A stretch of DNA of 13,981 nt from Bacteroidota bacterium (GTDB lineage Bacteria; Bacteroidota; Bacteroidia; UBA8524), in contig DQHT01000087.1 in NCBI GenBank assembly GCA_003531115.1, positions 1 through 13,981 of the forward strand. The letters run 5' to 3'. Made by a program: the position numbers and the translations under genes. Below the pieces are notes generated by a model. The model saw only the letters and a list, made by a program, of their open reading frames with translations, had not been told where the DNA came from and ran no database searches. This document shows positions 1 to 7,223 of this stretch, in pieces (position 1 is the stretch's first letter; every line of letters starts with the position of its first letter).

Positions 1-343
1 TTTTGCCGTTGGTGCCGGTAATAGCGATCAGTTTGGCATTGGTATACCGCGCGGCGAATTCGATCTCGGAAATGATGGGAATGCCCTTTTCCCGTATTTT
101 TTTTACAAGGGGCGCCTTTTCAGGTATGCCCGGACTGATCACGATCTCAAACGCTTCAAGAACCCGGTCTTCGCTGTGTTGCCCTTCTTCCCATTCAATG
201 GCTTCCGCATCAAGTTCGGCTTTGTATTCGGCTTTGATCTTACCCAGATCAGAGACAAAGACCTTCCACCCCTGTACTTTCCCAAGTATGGCTGAGCCTG
301 TTCCGCTTTCTCCTGCACCCAATATGACCAGTTTCTTTTCCAC
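1..343 (-). CDS. murD: UDP-N-acetylmuramoylalanine--D-glutamate ligase MurD, N-terminal part (cut by window edge)
   Basis: Adds D-glutamate to UDP-MurNAc-L-Ala in the cytoplasm, using ATP. The start is a GTG at 343 that overlaps the mraY stop by one base (TAGTG). From there an open frame of 114 codons runs to the window edge. It begins (M)EKKLVILGAGESGTGSA, the N-terminal Rossmann-like UDP-binding fold with GAGESG, continues through VISPGIPEKAPLV, and reaches the ATP-binding P-loop ITGTNGK at about residues 108-114 just as the sequence ends. The order mraY-murD is the standard dcw order, and translational coupling to mraY is likely. The central ATPase and C-terminal ligase domains lie outside the window. 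A plus-strand frame over the same bases is only its shadow. The identity is secure; the GTG start is inferred from reading frame and family N-terminus. Confidence 0.93.
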   Translation of the reverse strand, partial: MEKKLVILGAGESGTGSAILGKVQGWKVFVSDLGKIKAEYKAELDAEAIEWEEGQHSEDRVLEAFEIVISPGIPEKAPLVKKIREKGIPIISEIEFAARYTNAKLIAITGTNGK

Positions 344-1638
344 TATCTGAGCTTAAGGGTGATGACAGTTAGAATTGCCAGGAATATTCCGGTGATCCAA
401 AAGCGACTTACGATCTTCGCTTCGTGGTAGCCTTTTTTCTGGTAATGATGATGGAGAGGCGACATGAGGAAAATACGCCGGCCTTCTCCATATTTTCTTT
501 TGGTATACTTAAAATAGAAAACCTGGATCATCACGCTCAGGTTCTCTACCAGAAATATTCCGCACAGAACAGGAATAAGTAACTCCTTTCTGACCATGAT
601 GGCCAGGGTAGCAATGATCCCTCCCAGAGCGAGACTGCCTGTATCTCCCATAAAGATCTGGGCCGGAAAGGAATTGTACCAGAGAAACCCGATACAGGCT
701 CCGGCAAAGGCTCCGGAGAAGATCACCAGTTCACCCAAATTCGGGATGTACATAATATTCAGGTAACTGGAAAACAATACGTTGCCCGAGAGGTAGGCGA
801 AGATCCCCAGGGTGACTCCGATAATGCCCGAGGTACCTGCTGCCAGGCCATCTATACCATCTGTTATATTGGCCCCGTTCGAAACTGCGGTAATAATGAA
901 GGTTACTACCAACACGTAGAGCAACCAGTTGAGTTTGCCGTCTGTATCTCCAAAAGCCGCGGTGATCCTGGCATAATCAAACTCATTGTGTTTGATAAAG
1001 GGAATGGTGGTAGAAAGTGATTTTTGATCCAGATAAAAGAGGGTATCTCCCGAACTGCTGATAAAACGACCTACCTCTCCTTCTTTCGGATGGAAATGGT
1101 AATCAGGAGCATGAATGGCAGAACCAGCCAATTTTTCGGCTTCGGCAACGCTGATATAACTTCTGAGTCGTACGGTGTCATTAAAATAAAGGGTGCTCCC
1201 CACAATTAATCCCAAACCTACCTGACCCAATATTTTAAATCTGCCCGCCAGGCCTTGCTTGTCTTTTTTGAATACTTTGATATAATCATCTAAAAAGCCA
1301 ATCAATCCCAGCCATACCGTGGTTACGATCATCAGGATGATATAGATATTTTCGAGGCGGGCAAACAATAAAGTCGGCACGAGAATAGCGGCGAGGATAA
1401 TGATACCCCCCATCGTCGGGGTGCCTTTTTTCTGAGCTTGTCCTTCAAGACCCAGTTCGCGGATCTCATCTTCTACCTGTTTTTTATGCAGCCAGTTAAT
1501 GAGCCTTTTACCCATCAATAAAGAAATGATCAGGGAAAGGATGATGGCTGCTGCCGTACGAAAGGAGATATACTGGAACACTCCCGCTCCGGCGATATCA
1601 AATTGGGTATCTAAATAATGAAAGAGATAGTACAGCAT
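343..1638 (-). CDS. mraY: Phospho-N-acetylmuramoyl-pentapeptide transferase MraY
   Basis: Integral membrane enzyme that transfers phospho-MurNAc-pentapeptide from UDP to undecaprenyl phosphate, making lipid I on the cytoplasmic face. The 431 residues hold about ten hydrophobic segments and the family signatures: GTPTMGG (72-78), the Asp pair in FLDDYIK (D117, D118), [13 protein letters not shown] (254-266), [11 protein letters not shown] (329-339) and the histidine cluster SPLHHHYQ (H396-H398). It is longer than the roughly 360-residue enzyme of E. coli. The extra length is a hydrophilic stretch at about 153-236 between two membrane segments, on the side I predict to be external. The start lies 4 bases after the murE stop, with AGGA overlapping that stop as a possible ribosome site. 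It is followed directly by murD. Confidence 0.97.
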   Translation of the reverse strand: MLYYLFHYLDTQFDIAGAGVFQYISFRTAAAIILSLIISLLMGKRLINWLHKKQVEDEIRELGLEGQAQKKGTPTMGGIIILAAILVPTLLFARLENIYIILMIVTTVWLGLIGFLDDYIKVFKKDKQGLAGRFKILGQVGLGLIVGSTLYFNDTVRLRSYISVAEAEKLAGSAIHAPDYHFHPKEGEVGRFISSSGDTLFYLDQKSLSTTIPFIKHNEFDYARITAAFGDTDGKLNWLLYVLVVTFIITAVSNGANITDGIDGLAAGTSGIIGVTLGIFAYLSGNVLFSSYLNIMYIPNLGELVIFSGAFAGACIGFLWYNSFPAQIFMGDTGSLALGGIIATLAIMVRKELLIPVLCGIFLVENLSVMIQVFYFKYTKRKYGEGRRIFLMSPLHHHYQKKGYHEAKIVSRFWITGIFLAILTVITLKLR

Positions 1639-1642
1639 GGTC

Positions 1643-3100
1643 CTAGTTGTTTATTTTATCTATCGTCTCTTTTAATATCGCTTTATCATCGAAGGGGTAC
1701 TTCACCCCTTGAATTTCCTGGTAGGTTTCGTGTCCTTTTCCGGCCACGAGAATGATATCGCCTGCTTCCGCAAAACGTACCGCCGCTTTAATGGCTTCTT
1801 TCCTGTCGCTGATGCGTACGGTTTTTTTATAATAATTCGGAGCTACTCCGGCCTCCATTTCATCCAGAATGGTTTCTGCATTTTCAGAGCGGGGATTGTC
1901 GGAAGTGAAGATCACCTGGTCGCTCAGCCGTACTGCGATTTCTGCCATAATCGGACGCTTGGCTTTGTCTCTGTCGCCTCCACAACCCACTACGGTTATG
2001 AGTTTTTCGTTGCGTGAACGGATGGCATTGATCAGTTCCAGTACATTTTTAAGGGCATCGGGAGTATGGGCATAATCGATGATGCCTACTATCCCATTTT
2101 CATGGAAAGAATCTATACGTCCGGCTACACTACCCAGCTGGGTGAGGTGCCCGATGATCTCTTCTTCTTTGATGCCGAGTAAAAAAGCCGTTCCATACAC
2201 CGCTAAAAGGTTATAGGCATTGAAGCCACCAATCAGGCGGTACCATGCTTCTGTTTCTCCGATTTTCAGCAGCATGCCATTAAAATCCTGCTCGAGCATT
2301 TTTGCCCGGAAATCACTCATGCTGCTCAGGCTGTATGTGTATTTGGTGGCCCGGGTGTTTTGCACCATCACCATACCATTGCGATCATCTTTATTCACCA
2401 GGGCAAAGGCATCCTCTGCCAGGGTATCGAAAAAGCGTTTTTTCGCATCCCGGTAAGCTTCGAATGTCAGGTGATAATCGAGGTGATCGTGGGTGAGGTT
2501 GGTGAAAACCCCACCTGTAAAGGACAGTCCGGCAATGCGACGTTGCTCAATGGCGTGTGAGCTGCATTCCATAAAACAGAAATCACATCCATCAGCAACC
2601 ATATCAGCCAATAAGGCATTAAGGCTCACTGCATCCGGTGTGGTATGGGTGGCTGACAATTCTTTATCGTGAATGCGGTTACGAACGGTCGATAGCAAAC
2701 CTACCCGGTAACCCAGGCGGATGAACAATTCGTAGGATAAGGTGGCTACGGTCGTTTTTCCATTTGTTCCGGTTACCCCAATTAGTTTCAGTTGTTTTGA
2801 TGGATGATCGTAAAAGGCCGATGCCATCCATCCCAGGGCTTCGGAACCTAAAGGCACCTGTATCCAGTTTACACCTTCTTCCTGAGGGGGTGTCTCGGCA
2901 ATAATGGTGGTAGCCCCCGATGCGATAACCTGACCAATATAAGAATGACCATCGACCTGACTGCCCCGGATCGCTACAAAGGCAAAACCCGGCTGTACCT
3001 TGCGGCTGTCCATGGTAATTCCCTTCACCACTGTTGACCCATCGAAGCGGCTAGCCGGAAGGATCCTGATATCGGATATAAGTTCCTCCAGCTTTTTCAT
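1643..3100 (-). CDS. murE: UDP-N-acetylmuramoyl-tripeptide synthetase MurE (probably meso-diaminopimelate-adding)
   Basis: Cytoplasmic Mur ligase adding the third stem-peptide residue to UDP-MurNAc-L-Ala-D-Glu. The 485 residues show the N-terminal UDP-binding domain (1-105), the ATPase domain with P-loop GTNGKTT (111-117), the HTTPDA motif (152-157), ECSSHAI (178-184), and the lysine in AYRDAKKRF (about K220) that is carbamylated in the family. The C-terminal domain has [12 protein letters not shown] (372-382), DNPR (401-404) and KGHETYQ (455-461). DNPR is the signature of ligases using meso-diaminopimelate rather than lysine, as expected for a Gram-negative wall. Its ATG overlaps the ftsI stop in an ATGA junction, which implies coupled translation. 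Confidence 0.97.
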   Translation of the reverse strand: MKKLEELISDIRILPASRFDGSTVVKGITMDSRKVQPGFAFVAIRGSQVDGHSYIGQVIASGATTIIAETPPQEEGVNWIQVPLGSEALGWMASAFYDHPSKQLKLIGVTGTNGKTTVATLSYELFIRLGYRVGLLSTVRNRIHDKELSATHTTPDAVSLNALLADMVADGCDFCFMECSSHAIEQRRIAGLSFTGGVFTNLTHDHLDYHLTFEAYRDAKKRFFDTLAEDAFALVNKDDRNGMVMVQNTRATKYTYSLSSMSDFRAKMLEQDFNGMLLKIGETEAWYRLIGGFNAYNLLAVYGTAFLLGIKEEEIIGHLTQLGSVAGRIDSFHENGIVGIIDYAHTPDALKNVLELINAIRSRNEKLITVVGCGGDRDKAKRPIMAEIAVRLSDQVIFTSDNPRSENAETILDEMEAGVAPNYYKKTVRISDRKEAIKAAVRFAEAGDIILVAGKGHETYQEIQGVKYPFDDKAILKETIDKINN

Positions 3101-5196
3101 TGCAGTTCAATTACGATGGTGGAACCTCTGTATATCTTTGTGCCGGGGGGCATCGACTGTCTTTTTATCTTGCCTGAACCCAGAGCCTGAACCTTTAAAC
3201 CTGCATTTTCAAGAATAAACAGTGCATCTTTCAGGGTCATGCCTACAACATTGGGAACCAGGCTATTGAGTATCGGCCGTTGTTTCACGATCATGCTTTT
3301 ATCCAGACGGCGGGTTTGTCCCCATTCTGCTTCTTCCCCTTCCAGCTCGTTGGCGATACCAAGTTCATTCATCACATAGCGCAGTTCACCCATATGTCCG
3401 GCCATGTTTTCGGGGGTTTCAATCTGAGGAACTTCAACAGATTCATCGATGCTTTGGTGCATTTGCAGACTGCTTGCATACACTTTATCGGCAATTTCCT
3501 TAAACACGGGACCGGCAACTGCAGCGCCATAATACACGCCTTTCGAAGCTCCGTTGATGGCCACGATGCAGGTATATTTCGGTTGGTCGGCAGGGAAATA
3601 GCCAACAAATGAGGACTTATAGAAGGACTTATTGTATTTCCCTCCCCTGGCCATCTGAGCGGTGCCGGTTTTTCCTGCCACGGAATAATTCGGCGTTTTC
3701 AGGTAATTTTTTGCTGAGCCCCTTTCAACGACACCTTCGAGTGCAATTTTTACTTTCTTTAAAATATCTTTATCAAGCAGTTTATCATGAAGCACAATTG
3801 GCTCAAAACGTTCTACCAGACGACCCGTTTGGCGGATCTCGGTGACAAAACTTGGTTTAACCATTCTTCCCTCATTGGCAATGGCGTTGTAGAGGGTTAG
3901 TATCTGCAAAGGAGTGGAACGGGTTTCGTAACCGATCGCCATCCAGGGAAGGGTTGTTCCATACCAGTCGTTACTTCCCGGTTGTTTGATCTGGGGTTTT
4001 CCTTCACCCGTGATCTGCAGGTTGAGGGGTTCATTGAGACCTAACGAGATAAAGCGGTCGACAAACTTCTGGGGCTGATCTTTAAAATATTTATAAACCA
4101 GTTTAGATATGCCCACATTACTTGAGCGTTCGAAAGCTTGCTGTAAGGTGAGTTTAAGGTAGCGGCCAGGTTCAGAGTCCTTCATTGTGCGGTCAAAAAA
4201 GGTGGTAACACCAAAATCAACCTGTACCGAATCTTCCAGGGCTACTCCTGCTTCTAATAGTGCAATGAGGGAAGCCAGTTTGATCGTTGAACCCGGTTCA
4301 GCACTTTCACCAACTGCATAATTGTATTCTTCTCCATAAACCCCTTCGCTTCTGCGGGTCAGGTTAGCGACCGCTTTGATATGGCCTGTTTCCACTTCCA
4401 TCAAAACCGCACAACCATTGAGGGCGTCATGGGTTACCAAAGCTTCATACAGCGCATCTTCGGCCACATCCTGGAGGTTGATATCGATGGTAGTATAGAT
4501 ATCTTTACCGTTTTCGGGCTCAATTTCATTGTCGTCGTTTACCGGGATCCACACCCCTCCTGCTACCTTTTGCATGAGGCGTTTGCCTGAAACACCACTT
4601 AATATTCCATCGTAAGCCCCTTCCAGGCCCACGGGTGCCACCCCGTCAATCGAATAGCCGATGGTACGGTAGGCCAGAATTTGGAATGGCCGCTGGCGTT
4701 GGTCTTTTTCGATGATAATGAGTCCGCCTTTGTGCTGCCCCCGGCGCAGTATCGGCCACTCACGCATTTCTTTCACCTGCTTAAATCCAAGGCGGCGTTT
4801 TAACAAATGGTAACGTTTGCCTTGTTTACGGGCCTGAGTGAATTCGCGTTTGTATTCGCTTTTCGATTTGTCTTTGAAGGTGACAGAAAAAAGGTAGGCG
4901 AGTGAGTCGATATTATCCTTAAAAAAGTCGTCGGTGAGTCCTCCGGCTCTAAAATCCATACGCAGCTCATAAATGGGCACTGAGGTAGCGAGCAGAGAAC
5001 CATCCACCGCATAAATATTCCCGCGTACGGCTTCGATGGTCTGGAAATCGGTGGTGAGGTCTTCCGACATCTGCCGCCATTTATCTCCTTCAACAAACTG
5101 AAGGTTAAAGGCATACACGATAATGAGTATACCGAAGCAGCATACAGCAAAAAAAGCGAGGTAGACCCTCCAGAGTATGGCTCTTTTAACGTTCAT
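3097..5196 (-). CDS. ftsI: Septal peptidoglycan transpeptidase FtsI (PBP3-type) with C-terminal PASTA domain
   Basis: Monofunctional class B penicillin-binding protein that cross-links septal peptidoglycan. The 699 residues begin with a short cytoplasmic tail and one membrane anchor (about 8-30), then the dimerisation or pedestal region (about 55-215) and the transpeptidase domain (about 235-575). The three active-site motifs are present: STIK (S303-K306), SSN (S358-N360) and KTG (K509-G511, in AGKTGTAQ). A single PASTA domain occupies about 644-699 (VPNVVGMTLKDALFILENAG). PASTA is absent from E. coli FtsI but common in Bacteroidota orthologues. The start overlaps the end of the ftsL-like gene by 11 bases and the stop overlaps murE by 4, so this is part of a tightly coupled dcw operon. 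Confidence 0.95.
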   Translation of the reverse strand: MNVKRAILWRVYLAFFAVCCFGILIIVYAFNLQFVEGDKWRQMSEDLTTDFQTIEAVRGNIYAVDGSLLATSVPIYELRMDFRAGGLTDDFFKDNIDSLAYLFSVTFKDKSKSEYKREFTQARKQGKRYHLLKRRLGFKQVKEMREWPILRRGQHKGGLIIIEKDQRQRPFQILAYRTIGYSIDGVAPVGLEGAYDGILSGVSGKRLMQKVAGGVWIPVNDDNEIEPENGKDIYTTIDINLQDVAEDALYEALVTHDALNGCAVLMEVETGHIKAVANLTRRSEGVYGEEYNYAVGESAEPGSTIKLASLIALLEAGVALEDSVQVDFGVTTFFDRTMKDSEPGRYLKLTLQQAFERSSNVGISKLVYKYFKDQPQKFVDRFISLGLNEPLNLQITGEGKPQIKQPGSNDWYGTTLPWMAIGYETRSTPLQILTLYNAIANEGRMVKPSFVTEIRQTGRLVERFEPIVLHDKLLDKDILKKVKIALEGVVERGSAKNYLKTPNYSVAGKTGTAQMARGGKYNKSFYKSSFVGYFPADQPKYTCIVAINGASKGVYYGAAVAGPVFKEIADKVYASSLQMHQSIDESVEVPQIETPENMAGHMGELRYVMNELGIANELEGEEAEWGQTRRLDKSMIVKQRPILNSLVPNVVGMTLKDALFILENAGLKVQALGSGKIKRQSMPPGTKIYRGSTIVIELQ

Positions 5197-5575
5197 CGCG
5201 GTCTTTTTCTGTTTCTGTGATCTTAAATGGAGGTTGTTTTAGTTCTTTTAACCCGCTTCCTTCCAGGCGTTTTGAAACCTGGGATTGTTTGCTCCGAAAC
5301 ATCAATTCCGATTTCACGCTGATGTATTCGGCGCGGGCTTCTTTGATCTCCCGGGTGAGGTTATCGCATTTGCGCACAACTTTGATAGCCTGGTTCGAAT
5401 TGTAGATATGGATAATGGCCAGTCCGGCTAAAAAGAAAATAAAAGGGAACATGCTGCGCACTTCGCCCTTGCCCAGTTTCAGATCAACCAGTTCAATGAG
5501 CTTACCTCTCTTTTTAGGCGCTTCCTGCTGGTCTTTCAGCTCTTTTTCTTCTTTTTCCTCTCTCAGCTTGTTCAT
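5186..5575 (-). CDS. ftsL: FtsL-like cell division protein
   Basis: Small bitopic membrane protein of 129 residues between rsmH and ftsI, the position of ftsL in dcw clusters. Visible features are a strongly charged Lys/Glu-rich cytoplasmic N-terminus (1-40), one membrane segment (about 41-58, MFPFIFFLAGLAIIHIY), then a helical coiled-coil-like stretch (about 60-105) and a charged tail. This is the FtsL layout, in which the external coiled coil contacts FtsB/DivIC and FtsQ to activate septal wall synthesis. Primary sequence in this family is poorly conserved, so the call rests on topology and position. The ATG overlaps the rsmH stop (ATGA) right after a run of eight A residues, and its own end overlaps the ftsI start by 11 bases. 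Confidence 0.85.
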   Translation of the reverse strand: MNKLREEKEEKELKDQQEAPKKRGKLIELVDLKLGKGEVRSMFPFIFFLAGLAIIHIYNSNQAIKVVRKCDNLTREIKEARAEYISVKSELMFRSKQSQVSKRLEGSGLKELKQPPFKITETEKDRDER

Positions 5576-6468
5576 TTTTTTTCAGCTATACGAAGCCGGG
5601 CACTCCTGGCTCTCGGGTTTCTTTCTATTTCTTCGGCACTGGCCTTAATGGCTTTTCCGATGGGTTCAAAGGGACGAATGCGATTGCCGAACAGGTCGCG
5701 GGTGTCGTCTGCTTCAAAATCTCCGGTTTGCATAAAATTTTTTACCAGGCGGTCTTCCAGCGAATGGTAGGACATCACCACCAGGCGGCCTCCAACGCGG
5801 AGCACGTCCAGACTTTGTTCGAGAAACTCACGGAGTACTTCAAGCTCCCCGTTCACTTCAATGCGCAGGGCCTGAAAGACCTGGGAATAAAACTGATTTT
5901 CCTTACCGCGCGGGGCGAAACGGTGGAGTACCGATTTCAGTTCTCCGGTAGTACGAATGGGGCCTTTTGCCCGGGCTGCCCCAATGGTTGAAGCGATACT
6001 TTTTGCATTGTACAGTTCACCGTACCAGCGAAACACCCTTTGCAGTTCTTCTTCGGCATAAGTCATGACCACATCGGCTGCTGAAGGACCCGCCTTCCGG
6101 TTCATGCGCATGTCGAGGGCGGCATTAAAACGGTGGGCAAATCCCCGTTCAGGTTCATCGATCTGGTGGGAGGAAATGCCCAGATCAGCGAGGATGCCAT
6201 CGACCGGTAGGGCATTTTCGTGGCGAAGGAAACGTTTGAGGTAGCGGAAATTGTGGTTGATCAGCGTAAATTTCGGGTCATCCAGGGCATTTGCCTGTGC
6301 GTCATCGTCCTGGTCAAAAGCGATCAGCCGGCCGGTATCCAACTTTTCGAGGATGGCGCGACTATGCCCGCCCCCTCCGAATGTCACATCGACAAAAGTT
6401 CCTCCGGGGTTGATATTTAAGCCTTCCAGGCATTCGTTGAGCATCACCGGAATATGGTAATTACTCAT
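5572..6468 (-). CDS. rsmH: 16S rRNA (cytosine(1402)-N4)-methyltransferase RsmH (MraW)
   Basis: S-adenosylmethionine-dependent methylase of C1402 in the decoding centre of 16S rRNA. The 298 residues from the chosen start show YHIPVMLNECLEGL at the N-terminus, the SAM-binding loop VDVTFGGGGHS (27-36), FDQDDDA (51-57), GILADLGISSHQID (91-104), ERGFAHRFNAALDMRM (107-122) and MSYHSLEDRLVK (232-243), all RsmH hallmarks. The frame is open upstream to another ATG at 6522, but I chose 6468: the homologous N-terminus begins there and a strong AAAGGAGG Shine-Dalgarno (6474-6481) lies about 5 bases before it. This start overlaps the mraZ end by 8 bases. The gene ends in an ATGA overlap with the ftsL-like gene. 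Confidence 0.96.
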   Translation of the reverse strand: MSNYHIPVMLNECLEGLNINPGGTFVDVTFGGGGHSRAILEKLDTGRLIAFDQDDDAQANALDDPKFTLINHNFRYLKRFLRHENALPVDGILADLGISSHQIDEPERGFAHRFNAALDMRMNRKAGPSAADVVMTYAEEELQRVFRWYGELYNAKSIASTIGAARAKGPIRTTGELKSVLHRFAPRGKENQFYSQVFQALRIEVNGELEVLREFLEQSLDVLRVGGRLVVMSYHSLEDRLVKNFMQTGDFEADDTRDLFGNRIRPFEPIGKAIKASAEEIERNPRARSARLRIAEKK

Positions 6469-6925
6469 TGGGCCCTCCTTTATCCCCCGACATGACCTCT
6501 TCGGCGAGGTCACTAAACTCATCGGGATCGATGTTTAACTGTTCGTCGTAATGTTTCCTGTTCCAAACCTCGATGCGGTTGCCATAGGCAAAAAGCACCG
6601 CTTCGGTCGACAGGTCGGCATATTCCAACAATTTCGCCGGGATATTTACCCGGGCCGCCGTATCGAGTTGTATTTCCGTAGCTCCGTTATTGAAGAGCCG
6701 GATAAACATACGGTCGCGTTTGTTGAAGGCATTGAGGTGGCTCAGTTTTTCCGTTTCCCGGAGCCATTCCTGGCGGGTATAGAGCACCAGGCATTTATCG
6801 AAACCACGGTTCACAACGAGACGGTCCCCGGCCTCTTCCGGGATCTGCTTGCGCAATCCCGAAGGCAGGCTGATGCGGCCTTTCGCGTCGATCTTACATT
6901 CGTATTCTCCGATAAATTGAGGCAT
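6461..6925 (-). CDS. mraZ: Transcriptional regulator MraZ
   Basis: First gene of the dcw operon. MraZ is a SpoVT/AbrB-fold DNA-binding protein that represses its own operon in E. coli. The 154 residues contain two copies of the swapped-hairpin domain, each with its DxxxR motif: DAKGRISLP (14-22) and DTAARVNIP (88-96). Length is slightly above the usual 140-150 residues because of an acidic C-terminal tail. The start at 6925 is preceded by an AAAGGGTAAAG stretch that can serve as ribosome site. Three TGGGN boxes in the promoter region (6973-6997) match the known MraZ binding pattern, so autoregulation is very likely here. Confidence 0.96.
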   Translation of the reverse strand: MPQFIGEYECKIDAKGRISLPSGLRKQIPEEAGDRLVVNRGFDKCLVLYTRQEWLRETEKLSHLNAFNKRDRMFIRLFNNGATEIQLDTAARVNIPAKLLEYADLSTEAVLFAYGNRIEVWNRKHYDEQLNIDPDEFSDLAEEVMSGDKGGPNE

Positions 6926-6972
6926 ACTTTACCCTTTCAAAATGTAAAATTAGGGTATTTTGCGACACATTT

Positions 6973-6997
6973 TCCCACTTCACCCCACTTTGTCCCA
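6973..6997 (-). promoter_or_regulatory. MraZ operator: three direct TGGGN boxes
   Basis: Read on the minus strand: TGGGA-CAAAG-TGGGG-TGAAG-TGGGA, with boxes at 6993-6997, 6983-6987 and 6973-6977. The period is exactly 10 bases (5-base box, 5-base spacer), so all boxes lie on one face of the helix. This is the arrangement reported for E. coli MraZ. The block is 47 bases before the mraZ ATG, in the core promoter region. Imperfect -7 candidates lie between it and the gene: TAATTTTA (6945-6952) and TACATTTTG (6938-6946). Confidence 0.85.
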
Positions 6998-7040
6998 TTA
7001 TATTTTTCCACAATGGGGAATTGTGCTCCAAACTGGCTGC

Positions 7041-7076
7041 TGCGCCCGCCGAAGCGATTAGCGTAGGCGGGGCGCA
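7041..7076. repeat. GC-rich hairpin repeat (CCGCCGAAGC / GCGTAGGCGG arms)
   Basis: Left arm TGCGCCCGCC (7041-7050) pairs with right arm GGCGGGGCGCA (7066-7076) with one bulged base. The inner sequence is GAAGCGATTAGCGTA. The core CCGCCGAAGC...GCGTAGGCGG is shared with the hairpin at 11130-11188, suggesting an interspersed repeat family. It lies between the T9SS cargo gene and the mraZ promoter. No T-run follows on either strand, so it is not a standard intrinsic terminator. Confidence 0.6.
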
Positions 7077-7080
7077 CGAG

Positions 7081-7223
7081 TAATTTTAACGCAAAGGCAC
7101 GGAGGGGGTTGTTTTTTAGGGCGAGTATTGCTTACGCACGAATAGAAGGCGCGGTTTTTTTTGATTTGGGATATTGCTTACGCCAGTATAATTGACGCAA
7201 GGGGTGCCAGACCGAGAAAATGT
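7081..7223. repeat. Repeat-rich spacer with a 12-bp direct repeat (TATTGCTTACGC, two copies)
   Basis: TATTGCTTACGC occurs at 7126-7137 and again at 7172-7183, 46 bases apart start to start. Between and around them are ACGC-containing fragments (TTAACGCAAAGGCACGG at about 7086-7102, TTGACGCAAGGGG at about 7192-7204) and T-runs. No gene, RNA or terminator could be recognised. It looks like decayed interspersed repeats downstream of the T9SS cargo gene. Confidence 0.45.

Noticed and set aside
3..350. Plus-strand open frame of 115 codons at the left edge
   Set aside because: It lies opposite the murD start, whose minus-strand frame gives a clear MurD N-terminus with P-loop. It is a shadow.
6930..6957. 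Inverted repeat TACCCT-N16-AGGGTA in the mraZ leader as a riboswitch or operator
   Set aside because: Six-base arms with a 16-base AT-rich loop are easily chance, and nothing else supports a regulatory fold.
7041..7076. GC-rich hairpin as intrinsic terminator for the T9SS cargo gene
   Set aside because: No T-run follows the stem on either strand, so it is listed as a repeat instead.
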